Assembly: GCA_947465645.1 (NCBI GenBank)
Contig: CANIBQ010000020.1
Span: 4,657-68,656 of the forward strand
Length of the DNA stretch: 64,000 nucleotides
DNA from: Acidobacteriota bacterium
GTDB taxonomy: Bacteria; Acidobacteriota; Vicinamibacteria; Vicinamibacterales; UBA2999
Direction of reading: 5' to 3'
This document shows, piece by piece, positions 8,768-17,241 of the stretch. The position numbers were made by a program, and so were the translations under genes. The notes under the pieces are model-generated. The model did no database searches and was not told where the DNA came from. It worked only from the letters and a program-made list of their open reading frames with translations. Every line of letters starts with the position of its first letter. Positions within the stretch are counted from its first letter, which is position 1.

Positions 8768-9349
8768 ATGGTGGCTACGAGCCCGCGGGCGCTGACGCCG
8801 GAAATCGAACACTTCCGCAAGCAGTTCGAGCGGCTCTCGGCGGATGCGGATGCGCTGGTCTCCCCGCTCAGCGACGAGCAGTTCAGCTGGCACCCTTCGC
8901 CCGGCGCCTGGTCGATCGCGCAGTGCGTCGATCACCTGAACGTCACCGCGCGGATGTACCTGCCGATGCTCGACGAAGGGATCGCCGACGCGATCCGCCG
9001 CGGCCTCTACACGCAGGGTCCGTTCCGGTACAACTGGTTCAACCGGATGGTGGCCGGCAGCATGGAGCCGCCGTACCGGCTGAAGGCGAAGGCGCCGAAG
9101 GCGTTTCAACCGCCGCCCAGCCGCGCGCGGCAGGACGTCATGGCCGCGTTCCGGGCCTACCAGGTGCAGTTCATCGATCGCCTCCGGCAGGCCAACGGGC
9201 TCGACCTGACCCGCGCGCGCGTGGCGTCGCCGGTCCTCACGTGGTGGCGGATGCCGCTCGGCACCGGCCTCGCCTTCACCGCCGCGCACGAGCGCCGCCA
9301 CATCTGGCAGGCGCGCCGGATCACCGAGGCGCCGGCATTCCCCAGGTAG
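8768..9349 (+). CDS. DinB-like four-helix-bundle protein
   Basis: The 193-residue soluble protein has the DinB_2 pattern: a helix with FSWHPSPGAWSIAQCVDHLN and a C-terminal AHERRHIWQ. Counting from ATG 8759, the three metal-binding histidines are His59, His177 and His181. Family members include bacillithiol and mycothiol transferases and many uncharacterised stress proteins; no function can be chosen here. Two starts are possible. TACAAT at 8755-8760 overlaps the ATG at 8759 and would place the transcription start at about 8768, so the second ATG (8768, MVATSPRALT) fits a leaderless mRNA better. Confidence 0.8.
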   Translation: MVATSPRALTPEIEHFRKQFERLSADADALVSPLSDEQFSWHPSPGAWSIAQCVDHLNVTARMYLPMLDEGIADAIRRGLYTQGPFRYNWFNRMVAGSMEPPYRLKAKAPKAFQPPPSRARQDVMAAFRAYQVQFIDRLRQANGLDLTRARVASPVLTWWRMPLGTGLAFTAAHERRHIWQARRITEAPAFPR

Positions 9350-9389
9350 GCTGTGGCACAATCCGCGGACTCCCCTGCTCCGTGACATC

Positions 9390-9408
9390 GCGGACCGTAA
9401 AGGTCCGC
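9390..9408. repeat. GCGGACCGTAAAGGTCCGC palindrome, copy 1
   Basis: It has seven-base arms around GTAAA. Relatives lie at 44222-44242, 44310-44328 and 52512-52534. This copy is between the convergent DinB and CMD-fold genes and may act as a bidirectional terminator, although no T tract follows it. Confidence 0.75.
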
Positions 9409-9418
9409 GCCGCAGACC

Positions 9419-10501
9419 CTAGTGCTGGTCGAAGGCCGTCAGCAGGATCGCGTCGCTGACGTGCCCGGCCATCAGGTCGATGACGTCGACGAGATCCCGC
9501 TCACCGAACATCTTCAGCGCGCGCGCATACGTGGCCGCGCTGACGTAGTGACTGCCAAACAGCTCACGGCCGAACTGGATCATCGCGGCGTCCTTGTCGG
9601 CCAGCCCGCCGAGCGGCCCTCCATTCCGCACGACGTCGATGACGACCGCTTCGACACCCTCCCTGCGGGCGGCGCTTTCGCTCAACGCCCAGTGAAACCG
9701 CTGGTGATGCTCGTGCGCGGTGACGAGCCCCGCAATCGCCATCAGCCGCGTGCCCAGGCTTCCCTCGAGCAGCCTCATGGCGGAGCCATGCCGCCGGATA
9801 TGTGGCGGACCGGTGCCTTCCGGCGCGAGACCGCGGCTGTAGAGCGGCCCGGGTGCGGCATCGGCTGCGGACGCCTTGACATACGGAAGGCGGCTTCTCG
9901 AGTCGGCGTGGATGTCGTCGGGCGGCGTAAACGGCAGCGGCAGGAACTGCGTCCATCCCGCCGGCATCTGCTGGTTGACGGCGGTCAGACGGGTCCCCGT
10001 GGCCGCGTAGTTCGCCATCAGGCTGACGAGATCCACCAGGTCGCGCGTCCCGAAGGTCTCGAGCGCGCGTGCGTAGGTGGCCGAGCTGAGGCCGTGCGTG
10101 CCGAACAGCTCCCGTCCGAGCTCGACGACCATCGCCTCCTTCGCGTCCAGTCCAGTGAGGGATCTTCGATGCCGGACGATATCGATCGCCCGAGGATCGA
10201 GACCGACGGCAAGCCCTTCCATCTCATGGAGCGACCATTCGTACGGCTGGTCGTGCGCCCGCGCCGTGGTGAGGATGGCGAGCTCCGTGAGCTGCCGGCC
10301 AAGCGGCGACAACCATCTCACGTCCACTCCGGATGCATGCAGCCGTATGGCCGCCACACCCTGCACGCCGGCCTTGAGGAGGGGGAGCCGGCTGCGGGAG
10401 TCTGCGTGCACGTCCCTGGGCGGCGTGGTGGTCTGCGCGACCGCGGGCGACGCCACGCCCACGGCACACACGAGCGCGACAGCGACTCTTCGGAATGTCA
10501 T
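9419..10501 (-). CDS. secreted protein with two carboxymuconolactone-decarboxylase-like (AhpD-fold) domains
   Basis: The 360-residue protein has a signal peptide (MTFRRVAVALVCAVGVASPAVAQ) and an internal duplication. Both halves contain DDIHADSRSRLP or a close variant, then a helix with LTxARxHxQxxW-like residues and a later RELFG-ATYARAL-FG-RDLVDL block, at about residues 30-180 and 205-355. This matches the CMD/AhpD helical fold. The only cysteine is in the signal peptide, so AhpD-type thiol peroxidase chemistry is impossible. A decarboxylase-like or binding role remains open. It is downstream of transketolase on the same strand (26-base gap) and could be cotranscribed. Confidence 0.75.
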   Translation of the reverse strand: MTFRRVAVALVCAVGVASPAVAQTTTPPRDVHADSRSRLPLLKAGVQGVAAIRLHASGVDVRWLSPLGRQLTELAILTTARAHDQPYEWSLHEMEGLAVGLDPRAIDIVRHRRSLTGLDAKEAMVVELGRELFGTHGLSSATYARALETFGTRDLVDLVSLMANYAATGTRLTAVNQQMPAGWTQFLPLPFTPPDDIHADSRSRLPYVKASAADAAPGPLYSRGLAPEGTGPPHIRRHGSAMRLLEGSLGTRLMAIAGLVTAHEHHQRFHWALSESAARREGVEAVVIDVVRNGGPLGGLADKDAAMIQFGRELFGSHYVSAATYARALKMFGERDLVDVIDLMAGHVSDAILLTAFDQH

Positions 10502-10527
10502 GGCTTCTTCTCCGAAGGCCTGGGCGA

Positions 10528-12375
10528 TTACGTGCGCACGGCTGCGACGATGTGGCGGGCGGAGAGGCCGAAGTGGTCGACCAGTTCTTCCGGCTTGCCG
10601 CTTCGCGGGATCTCGCGCACGGCGAGGCGTGTCACGGTGAAGCCTTCGCCCGCCACCGCCGCGGCCACTGCGTCGCCGATGCCGCCGGCCGGGTAATGGT
10701 CCTCGACGGTGATCAGCCGGCCCTTCGTGTCACGCGCGCAACGCAGCAGCGTCGCCGCGTCGATGGGCTGGAGCGAATAGAGATCGATGACGCGAATCGA
10801 GACACCCGATTGTTTCAGCTCGTCGTAGGCCTTGAGCGCTTCGAAGACGGTCACGCCCGCCCCGATCACGGTCGCCACGTCCGCCGCGCTTTCGCGCAGC
10901 ACCTTGAGTCCGCCGGCCTTGAACGTTTCGTCGGGGCCATAGATGACCGGCGTCTTGGGACGCGACGTCCGCATGTAGGCGGGGCCGGGGTGGTAGGCCA
11001 TGACTTCGATCAGCTTCTCCGTGCTGACGGCGTCGCACGGGTACAGCACCGTGATGTTCGGCTGGGCCCGCATCATCGCCAGGTCTTCGAGCGCCATCTG
11101 CGACGGTCCATCTTCACCAATCGACACGCCGGCGTGCGAGCCTGCCATCTTGATGTTCAGGTTGCTGATCGCCGCCATGCGGATGAAGTCGTACGCCCGG
11201 GTGAGAAATGCGGCAAAGGTCGAGGGAAATGGAATGGCGCCGCGGCTGGCCAGCCCCATTGCCGTGCCGATCAGCGCCTGCTCGGCGATGAACGTCTGGT
11301 AGAACCGCTCCGGGTGCTTGTGCTCGAACTTGTCGCTGAAGGTCGAGTTCTTGACGTCGCCGTCGAGTGCGACGATGCGGTCGTCGCTGGCGCCCAGCCT
11401 GGCAATCGCGTCGCCGTAGGCCTCGCGCGTCGCGACGCTGTCTCCAAGCTTGTACGGGGATGCGCCGGTGTTCCCCTTCGAAGGCGCCGGACGCTGCACG
11501 ATGCGCGGCGGCTGGGGCGCGAGCGGCTCCTCGCCGGGCACCAGCTGTGACCGGAGCTCGGCGAGCGCCTTGTCCAGCTCCTCGCCTTTCTTCAGCGGCT
11601 TGCCGTGCCAGCCGTTCTTCCCCTCGGTGAAGGAGATCCCCTTCCCCTTGATCGTCTTCGCGAGAATCATCGTCGGGCGCCCCTTGGTGCGCCGCGCCTC
11701 GTCGAGGGCGTCGAGGATGCCGGGCAGGTCGTGGCCGTCAACGATGATGGCGTGCCATCCGAACGCGCGCCACCTGACGGCGAGCGCTTCCATGTCGTGC
11801 TGCCACCGGGTCGGACCGCTCTGGCCGAGCGCGTTGACGTCGATGATGCCGCAGAGCGAGTCGAGCGCGTCGAAGGAGCCGACGTCGGCCGCTTCCCACA
11901 CCGAGCCTTCCGCGGTTTCGCCGTCGCCCAGCAGCACGTAGGTCCGGTAGTCAGACTTGATGCGCCGGGCGTTGAGCGCGATGCCGACGCCCGCGCACAG
12001 GCCCTGTCCGAGCGAGCCGGTGGCGACGTCCACAAAGGGCAGGCGAGGGGTCGGGTGCCCCTCGAGATCCGAATCGATGCGGCGCAGGTTCAGCAGGTCT
12101 TCGCGCTTGACGAAGCCGGCCTCGGCCCACGCGGCATACAGAATTGGCGCGGCGTGGCCCTTCGAGAGCACGAATCGATCGTTGTCAGGGTTCTGCGGGT
12201 CGCGCGGGTCGTACCGCATCTCCGAGAAGAACAGCGCCGCGACGATCTCGGCCGCCGAGCAACACGTCGTCGGATGGCCGCTGCCCGACTCAGAGGTGGA
12301 CAGGACGGAGTCGATGCGCAGGCGCGTGGCGATGTTTTTGAGGGTGTTCACGCGTGAGGAAACGTGTACGGACAT
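10528..12375 (-). CDS. tkt: transketolase
   Basis: The 615-residue ThDP enzyme transfers two-carbon units between sugar phosphates in the pentose phosphate pathway. The N-terminal pyrophosphate domain has GSGHP (His34), SKGHAAP (His74), the GDGETAEGSVW Mg/ThDP motif from residue 150 and Asn181. The pyrimidine domain begins near 320 with the catalytic glutamate in FIAEQALIG. The C-terminal transketolase domain ends near 610. It is slightly shorter than the E. coli-type enzyme and looks more like the TKTL/animal branch. The start at 12375 is chosen because the homology begins there; upstream codons run into the divergent gene. A palindromic ATTATAAT at 12385-12392 likely serves as the -10 of both genes, leaving almost no leader. 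Confidence 0.93.
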   Translation of the reverse strand: MSVHVSSRVNTLKNIATRLRIDSVLSTSESGSGHPTTCCSAAEIVAALFFSEMRYDPRDPQNPDNDRFVLSKGHAAPILYAAWAEAGFVKREDLLNLRRIDSDLEGHPTPRLPFVDVATGSLGQGLCAGVGIALNARRIKSDYRTYVLLGDGETAEGSVWEAADVGSFDALDSLCGIIDVNALGQSGPTRWQHDMEALAVRWRAFGWHAIIVDGHDLPGILDALDEARRTKGRPTMILAKTIKGKGISFTEGKNGWHGKPLKKGEELDKALAELRSQLVPGEEPLAPQPPRIVQRPAPSKGNTGASPYKLGDSVATREAYGDAIARLGASDDRIVALDGDVKNSTFSDKFEHKHPERFYQTFIAEQALIGTAMGLASRGAIPFPSTFAAFLTRAYDFIRMAAISNLNIKMAGSHAGVSIGEDGPSQMALEDLAMMRAQPNITVLYPCDAVSTEKLIEVMAYHPGPAYMRTSRPKTPVIYGPDETFKAGGLKVLRESAADVATVIGAGVTVFEALKAYDELKQSGVSIRVIDLYSLQPIDAATLLRCARDTKGRLITVEDHYPAGGIGDAVAAAVAGEGFTVTRLAVREIPRSGKPEELVDHFGLSARHIVAAVRT

Positions 12376-12384
12376 GGAACGGGA

Positions 12385-12392
12385 ATTATAAT
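12385..12392. promoter_or_regulatory. symmetric bidirectional -10 element ATTATAAT
   Basis: The octamer is its own reverse complement, giving a consensus TATAAT on both strands. On the plus strand the hexamer ends seven bases before the ATG at 12399. On the minus strand it ends ten bases before the ATG at 12375. No good -35 is seen. Both divergent genes lack a Shine-Dalgarno, which fits leaderless or near-leaderless transcripts. Confidence 0.65.
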
Positions 12393-12398
12393 GCCGTG

Positions 12399-12890
12399 AT
12401 GCTCGCACTGCGTTACGTGTACCTGCTGGCGCTGGTCGTCTGGCTCGGCGGGATGGTGACGCTGGGCGCGATCGTCGCGCCGGCCACGTTCCAGGCACTG
12501 CAGGCGGCCGACCCAATCGCCGGCCGCGCGCTCGCGGGCGAGGCGTTCGGCGTCATCATCGCCCGGTTCCATTACGTCGCGTATGGCGCGGGTCTCCTTC
12601 TGCTGTTCACGCTGGCGGCCATGGCCGTGCTCGGCCCGCGCCCGCACAAGTTTGCCGTCAGATCCGCGCTGATCGCGGTGATGTTTCTCGTCGCCCTGTA
12701 TTCGGGCTTCCTTGTGCTCGGCGAGATCGACACGATTCAACGGGAGGTCGGGACGTTGCCGTCGCGCCTCGCGGCGACCGATCCACGCCGCATCCGCTTC
12801 GACAGCCTCCATCAGCTCTCGACCTGGCTCATGATGTTCAACATGGCCGGAGGCGTCGTCCTCCTCTACTGGGAGGCCCGTGAGCGCTAA
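12399..12890 (+). CDS. DUF4149-type small integral membrane protein
   Basis: 163 residues with four hydrophobic segments: LRYVYLLALVVWLGGMVTLGA, FHYVAYGAGLLLLFTLAAMAV, LIAVMFLVALYSGFLVL and STWLMMFNMAGGVVLLYW. The first helix with LxxWLGGxxxxGxxxAPxxF is characteristic of DUF4149/TMEM205-like proteins, whose function is not established. It is the first gene of a four-gene operon and overlaps the isocitrate dehydrogenase start by 11 bases. The start follows TATAAT by seven bases. Confidence 0.75.
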   Translation: MLALRYVYLLALVVWLGGMVTLGAIVAPATFQALQAADPIAGRALAGEAFGVIIARFHYVAYGAGLLLLFTLAAMAVLGPRPHKFAVRSALIAVMFLVALYSGFLVLGEIDTIQREVGTLPSRLAATDPRRIRFDSLHQLSTWLMMFNMAGGVVLLYWEARER

Positions 12891-13890
12891 ACACACGATT
12901 ACGCTGATTCCAGGGGACGGCATCGGGCCGGAAGTGACGGCAGCCGTCGTCCGCATCCTGGAAAGCGCCGGGCTCGATGCCGAGTGGGAGTCGCACCTGG
13001 CGGGCATTCTTGCGCTCGAGCAACACGGTTCGACGCTGCCGCCGGAGCTGCTCGAGTCGATCACGCGCAACAAGGTGGCGCTCAAGGGTCCGCTGATGAC
13101 GCCCGTGGGCAAGGGGTTTACCAGCGTCAACGTCGGACTCCGCAAGACGCTCGACCTGTTCGCCAACCTCAGGCCGGTGTGGAACCTTCCCTCGATCGTC
13201 TCCCGCTACGAGAACGTCGATCTCGTGATCGTGCGTGAAAACACCGAGGACCTTTACGCCGGCCTCGAGCACGAGGTCGTGCCCGGCGTCGTCGAGAGCC
13301 TGAAGATCATCACGCGCGTGGCCTCGACCAGGATCGCGAGGTTTGCGTTCGAGTACGCGCGCAAGCATGGGCGCAAGCGGGTGACCGCCGTGCACAAGGC
13401 CAACATCATGAAGATGAGCGACGGCCTGTTCCTGTCATGCGTGCGCGAGGTTGGCGCCGAATACCCCGACATCGTCAACGACGATCGCATCGTCGACGCC
13501 GCCTGCATGCACCTGGTGATGAACCCGTCGCAATTCGACGTGCTCGTGTTGACGAACCTGTACGGGGACATCGTCTCGGATTTCTGCGCCGGCCTCGTCG
13601 GCGGGCTGGGCGTGGTGCCGGCGGCCAACCTCGGCACCGAGATCGGCGTGTTCGAGGCGGTGCACGGCAGCGCTCCCGACATCGCCGGCAAGGGCCTCGC
13701 GAACCCGACGGCGCTGCTGCTCTCGGCGGTGCTGATGCTGCGGCACATCGACGAAGGCGCCATCGCGGATCGCGTCGTCAAGGCGCACGCGGACGTGCTC
13801 GCGGAGGGCACGGTCAGGACGCGCGATCTCGGCGGCACGGCGAGCACCATCGAGTTTACCGACGCCATCTGCAGGCGCCTTACGGTATAG
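12880..13890 (+). CDS. NAD-dependent isocitrate dehydrogenase (isocitrate/isopropylmalate dehydrogenase family)
   Basis: The 336-residue protein begins with the family signature IPGDGIGPEV. The substrate/metal region includes VRENTEDLYAGLEH and Asp residues in TNLYGDIVSD. The cofactor loop VHGSAPDIAGKGLANPTA resembles the small NAD-dependent isocitrate dehydrogenases related to eukaryotic IDH3, rather than LeuB. It would convert isocitrate to 2-oxoglutarate in the TCA cycle; homoisocitrate dehydrogenase is the main alternative. The start is GTG 12880 with GGGAGG four bases upstream, overlapping the previous gene. The next gene starts 11 bases after its stop. Confidence 0.87.
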   Translation: MSAKHTITLIPGDGIGPEVTAAVVRILESAGLDAEWESHLAGILALEQHGSTLPPELLESITRNKVALKGPLMTPVGKGFTSVNVGLRKTLDLFANLRPVWNLPSIVSRYENVDLVIVRENTEDLYAGLEHEVVPGVVESLKIITRVASTRIARFAFEYARKHGRKRVTAVHKANIMKMSDGLFLSCVREVGAEYPDIVNDDRIVDAACMHLVMNPSQFDVLVLTNLYGDIVSDFCAGLVGGLGVVPAANLGTEIGVFEAVHGSAPDIAGKGLANPTALLLSAVLMLRHIDEGAIADRVVKAHADVLAEGTVRTRDLGGTASTIEFTDAICRRLTV

Positions 13891-13891
13891 T
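13886..13891 (+). promoter_or_regulatory. internal -10-like TATAGT before acyltransferase gene
   Basis: TATAGT overlaps the stop codon of the isocitrate dehydrogenase gene and ends ten bases before the ATG at 13901. It would allow a separate near-leaderless transcript of the acyltransferase and proline dehydrogenase genes. No clear -35 is visible. Confidence 0.35.
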
Positions 13892-13900
13892 CCATTTCGG

Positions 13901-15025
13901 ATGCTCGATGAGATCACCAAGGCCGTCCTCTCCCGTGAGGAAATCGCTCGATACCTCAAGGGGAGCCACGGCGAGAGCGGGCTCGCCGCCCGCGAGCGCA
14001 TCACCAAGTACATCGATGAGTTGCGGACGACGCAGCGGCCGTCGCTCTACCGCGCGCTGAAGCATCCGCTCTACCCCATCCTCAGAAAAATCGAACGGCA
14101 CCCCGAACATCTCGAGCGCGTGCGGGCGTCCGCGCGCGCCGGCCGGATCATCTACGCGTCGAATCACAAGAGCCACACCGACTACCTGGTGGAGCTCCTG
14201 GTGCTCGACGAAAACGGGGTGCGCCCGCCAATCATCGCGGCGGGCATCAACCTGTTCGGTGGGCCGCTCGGGCTGCTGCACCGGCACGTGACCGGCGCGA
14301 TGCCGGTGCGCCGCAACACGAAGGACCCGGCCTACCTCATCACGCTGAAGGCGTACGTCGCGGAGCTGCTCCGCAAGCACGATTTCTTCTTTTATCCCGA
14401 GGGCGGCCGGAGCTACAGCGGCGAGTTGAAGAGCCCGAAGACCGGCCTGATGCACGCGGCGCTGCAAGCCGACCACGCCCACCTCGTGGTCATTCCCACG
14501 GCGGTGGCCTACGACCTGGTGCTCGAGGATCACGTGCTGGCACGCCAGAAGATCAAACGATCGCAGCGCGCGTTCAGCACCGAGATTGCCGAGATGGTGC
14601 GATACGCGGTCGGATACCGATCGCGCGCGTACGTGACGTTTGGCGCCCCGATCCCAGTCGGCAACATCGACGCCGATTCGCGGCGCGAAGTGCTCGAGTT
14701 CAGTCACGCGGTGATGGGCGCGATCGGCCGGCTCTACAAGGTGCTGCCGACGGCGGTCGTCGCAAACGCGATGCGGCCGTCGATCACGCGGCGGGAGCTT
14801 GCCGGACGCGCCGAGGCGATCGTCGAGACGCTGCGCGCGCAAGGCGCGAACCTGGGCGTTGAAAGCGGCGGCGAGGCCGTCGAGGCCGCCCTCGAGCCGC
14901 TCGAGGCCCGCGGCGTCATCGTCGCCGAGCGCGGACGCGTGCGCGTCCGGGATCGCAATGTGCTTCGGTACTACGCGCGCTCGCTCGACCACCTTCTCGC
15001 TTCTCCCTCTCGCCACACGCACTGA
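13901..15025 (+). CDS. PlsB-type glycerol-3-phosphate acyltransferase-like protein
   Basis: The 374-residue protein contains the acyltransferase HX4D motif NHKSHTD (His89-Asp94) and the glycerol-phosphate-binding type motif YPEGGRSYSG about 80 residues later, as in the catalytic core of PlsB. It lacks the long N-terminal part of E. coli PlsB (about 800 residues). It probably acylates glycerol-3-phosphate or another polyol at the membrane surface; the donor is unknown. Its stop and the next ATG overlap by one base (TGATG), so it is translated together with proline dehydrogenase. Confidence 0.8.
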   Translation: MLDEITKAVLSREEIARYLKGSHGESGLAARERITKYIDELRTTQRPSLYRALKHPLYPILRKIERHPEHLERVRASARAGRIIYASNHKSHTDYLVELLVLDENGVRPPIIAAGINLFGGPLGLLHRHVTGAMPVRRNTKDPAYLITLKAYVAELLRKHDFFFYPEGGRSYSGELKSPKTGLMHAALQADHAHLVVIPTAVAYDLVLEDHVLARQKIKRSQRAFSTEIAEMVRYAVGYRSRAYVTFGAPIPVGNIDADSRREVLEFSHAVMGAIGRLYKVLPTAVVANAMRPSITRRELAGRAEAIVETLRAQGANLGVESGGEAVEAALEPLEARGVIVAERGRVRVRDRNVLRYYARSLDHLLASPSRHTH

Positions 15026-15957
15026 TGGACGCCGGCTCCAAGGCGTTTTTCTACGCGCTCTCACGGAGTGCCGCGCTGAAGCGGCTTGCCTCGAAGTACG
15101 GCATGGCGACCAAGGAGAGCTTCGCGCGGCGGTTCATCGCCGGCGAGACCATCGAGGAGGCCGTCGACTGCGCGCGCACGCTGCAGGCGGAAGGCCTGCG
15201 GCTCACGCTCGACTATCTGGGCGAAAGCGTTCGCACCCTGGAAGCGGCGACGGCCGCGACGCGCGAGTACATCCGCCTGATGGACGTCATCGTCGCCTCG
15301 GGGATCGAGCGCAACATCTCGCTGAAGCTGACGCAGCTCGGTGTGGACGTCGATCGCGCGACGTGCGTGGACAACCTGCGGCGCATCCTCGATCCTGCAG
15401 CCCGCCACGGCTTCTTCGTGCGGATCGACATGGAGAACTCGCCGTACACCGAGGTGACGCTCGAGATCTTCGAGACGCTCTGGCAGCAGGAGTACCGCAA
15501 CGTCGGCGTTGCGCTGCAGGCCTACCTCCACCGGACGGAACAGGACGTTCGGCGCATGAACGAGCTGGGCGCGCGCGTCCGGCTCGTCAAGGGTGCGTAT
15601 AAAGAGCCGGCGTCGGTCGCGTATCAACACAAGGCAGAGGTGGACGCCGCATTCATCCGGCTGGCGCGCATGCTCCTCGACGAGGGCACGTACCCGGCGT
15701 TCGGAACGCACGACCCGCCGCTGCTGGCGCAGGTGCGCACGCATGCGCTTGGCCGCCACATGGCGACCGATCGGTTTGAATTCCAGATGCTCTACGGCAT
15801 CCGACGCGATCTGCAGCGCTCAATGGTGGCCGGGGGCTGTCGCATGCGGGTCTACGTCCCCTTCGGACGGCAGTGGTTCCCCTATTTCATGCGCCGGCTG
15901 GGCGAACGCCCCGAAAACGTCACATTCGTCGTCAAAGCTCTGCTGCACGAGAGGTAG
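15025..15957 (+). CDS. proline dehydrogenase (monofunctional)
   Basis: The 310-residue FAD-dependent TIM-barrel enzyme oxidises proline to pyrroline-5-carboxylate and feeds electrons to the quinone pool. Signature blocks are LRLTLDYLGE, NISLKLTQLG, RLVKGAYKEP, FEFQMLYGIRRDLQ and RVYVPFGRQWFPYFMRRLGE; the C-terminal RRLxER is the proline/FAD motif. The length matches monofunctional bacterial ProDH as in Thermus. No P5C dehydrogenase gene is nearby. It is the last gene of the operon that starts at 12399. Confidence 0.93.
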   Translation: MDAGSKAFFYALSRSAALKRLASKYGMATKESFARRFIAGETIEEAVDCARTLQAEGLRLTLDYLGESVRTLEAATAATREYIRLMDVIVASGIERNISLKLTQLGVDVDRATCVDNLRRILDPAARHGFFVRIDMENSPYTEVTLEIFETLWQQEYRNVGVALQAYLHRTEQDVRRMNELGARVRLVKGAYKEPASVAYQHKAEVDAAFIRLARMLLDEGTYPAFGTHDPPLLAQVRTHALGRHMATDRFEFQMLYGIRRDLQRSMVAGGCRMRVYVPFGRQWFPYFMRRLGERPENVTFVVKALLHER

Positions 15958-15963
15958 AGGAGC

Positions 15964-16000
15964 GTAGGCCATACGTCGCCTGGGACGTCCAGGGGCCTAC
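15964..16000. terminator. possible bidirectional terminator between convergent genes
   Basis: The arms GTAGGCC (15964-15970) and GGCCTAC (15994-16000) are inverted repeats flanking 23 bases. They lie between the convergent proline dehydrogenase and M20 peptidase genes, reaching into the latter's stop. There is no T tract, so the call is weak. Confidence 0.3.
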
Positions 16001-17136
16001 CGTGTGAAGTCGCGGGCGAGTGCCGTGAGCACGTCGCGGCACACCTTTACGTCGTCGACCCTCACGTATTCCTCGGCACTGTGAAGACCAGCGCCGCCGG
16101 GGCCAAACAACACTGAAGGAATTCCGGCGCCGCCCAGGATGGCGGCGTCGGTCCAGAACGTCATCCCCACCGGCGAAGATGAGTACCCGGCCGATTTCGC
16201 GGCGCCCACGAGCAATGAGGGGAGCCGCGCGGACGGATCGATCTCGTACCCGTCGCGGCCAAGCATGCCGCGCGCCTCCGCCTCGAACTCCGCATCCGCC
16301 GCTCGCAGCGACTCCAGAATCTCCTGTACTTCGGCCAGCGCCACTCCCAGCGGCTCCCCCGGCAGCGTCCGGCGTTCGAGCATGAGCGTGCACGAGTCGG
16401 GATAACTGCTCAACTCGCGGCCTCCACCGACCAGCGAGGCATGGAGCGACGCGGTGCCGAGCAGCGCGTGCGGCGGGCGTTTCTGCAGCGCCCGGTCGTG
16501 CTTTTCGAGCCGGTGGAGCACCCGGCCCATCCGCAGAATGGCGTCGCGGCCTTCGAGCGGACGGCTTCCGTGCGCGGCCCGGCCGCGTGTCTCTACTTCG
16601 ACCCACTGAAAACCTTTATGCGCGACGGCCACGTCGAGGTCGGTGGGTTCGGTCACGACGGCCCCGTCGGCGCGCCAGGATGCGACAAGCGCCTCGGCGC
16701 CGATGCTCGCGTGCTCTTCGTCCACGACCGAAGCGAGGATGAGGCGTCCGTTCGCGAGTCCGCCGCTTTCGGCGATCGTCCGCGCGGCGCCGATCATCGC
16801 GGCGACGCCGCCCTTCATGTCCTGGCTGCCGCGGCCGTAGAGCCGGCCGTCGCGCGTCACGGGGTCGAACGGCCGGTTCATCCCCGTCACACCCACCGTG
16901 TCGATGTGCCCGCAGAACATCAACGACGGCCCGGGCGCCCGCCCCTCCAGCACGGCCACCACGTTGGGCCGGCCGGGCGCCACCTCGGTGACATCCACCT
17001 GCAGGCCGATCGCCATGCATTCGGCGGCGATCCGCCGCGCCACCTCGGCCTCCCCCCGCGCGCCCGCCACGAGAGACGGGTTGACGGAGTCGATGGCGAC
17101 GAGGTCACGAAGGAGCGCGATCGCAGGGTCCGTCAT
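15997..17136 (-). CDS. M20-family deacylase/peptidase (ArgE/DapE-like)
   Basis: The 379-residue cytosolic dizinc hydrolase has GHIDTV (His77, Asp79), the bridging Asp106 in GRGSQDMKGG, the catalytic pair DEEHAS (Glu140/Glu141), Glu163 or a neighbour in VTEPTD, and a final His in AGLHSAEEYV. A dimerisation (lid) domain occupies roughly 175-285. This is the ArgE/DapE/CPG2 family; acetylornithine deacetylase-like annotation is common, but the substrate is not determined by the visible residues. No arginine or lysine biosynthesis gene is adjacent. The ATG at 17136 gives a full-length N-terminus. Confidence 0.87.
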   Translation of the reverse strand: MTDPAIALLRDLVAIDSVNPSLVAGARGEAEVARRIAAECMAIGLQVDVTEVAPGRPNVVAVLEGRAPGPSLMFCGHIDTVGVTGMNRPFDPVTRDGRLYGRGSQDMKGGVAAMIGAARTIAESGGLANGRLILASVVDEEHASIGAEALVASWRADGAVVTEPTDLDVAVAHKGFQWVEVETRGRAAHGSRPLEGRDAILRMGRVLHRLEKHDRALQKRPPHALLGTASLHASLVGGGRELSSYPDSCTLMLERRTLPGEPLGVALAEVQEILESLRAADAEFEAEARGMLGRDGYEIDPSARLPSLLVGAAKSAGYSSSPVGMTFWTDAAILGGAGIPSVLFGPGGAGLHSAEEYVRVDDVKVCRDVLTALARDFTR

Positions 17137-17241
17137 TCACCGATTCTCACGAGCCGGAACACAGAGGCACCCGCCTTCGCCTAAGCGGCTTCGACGAGGT
17201 AAACCGAGGCACAGAGAAAAATAACGCACAATCATGTCGAT

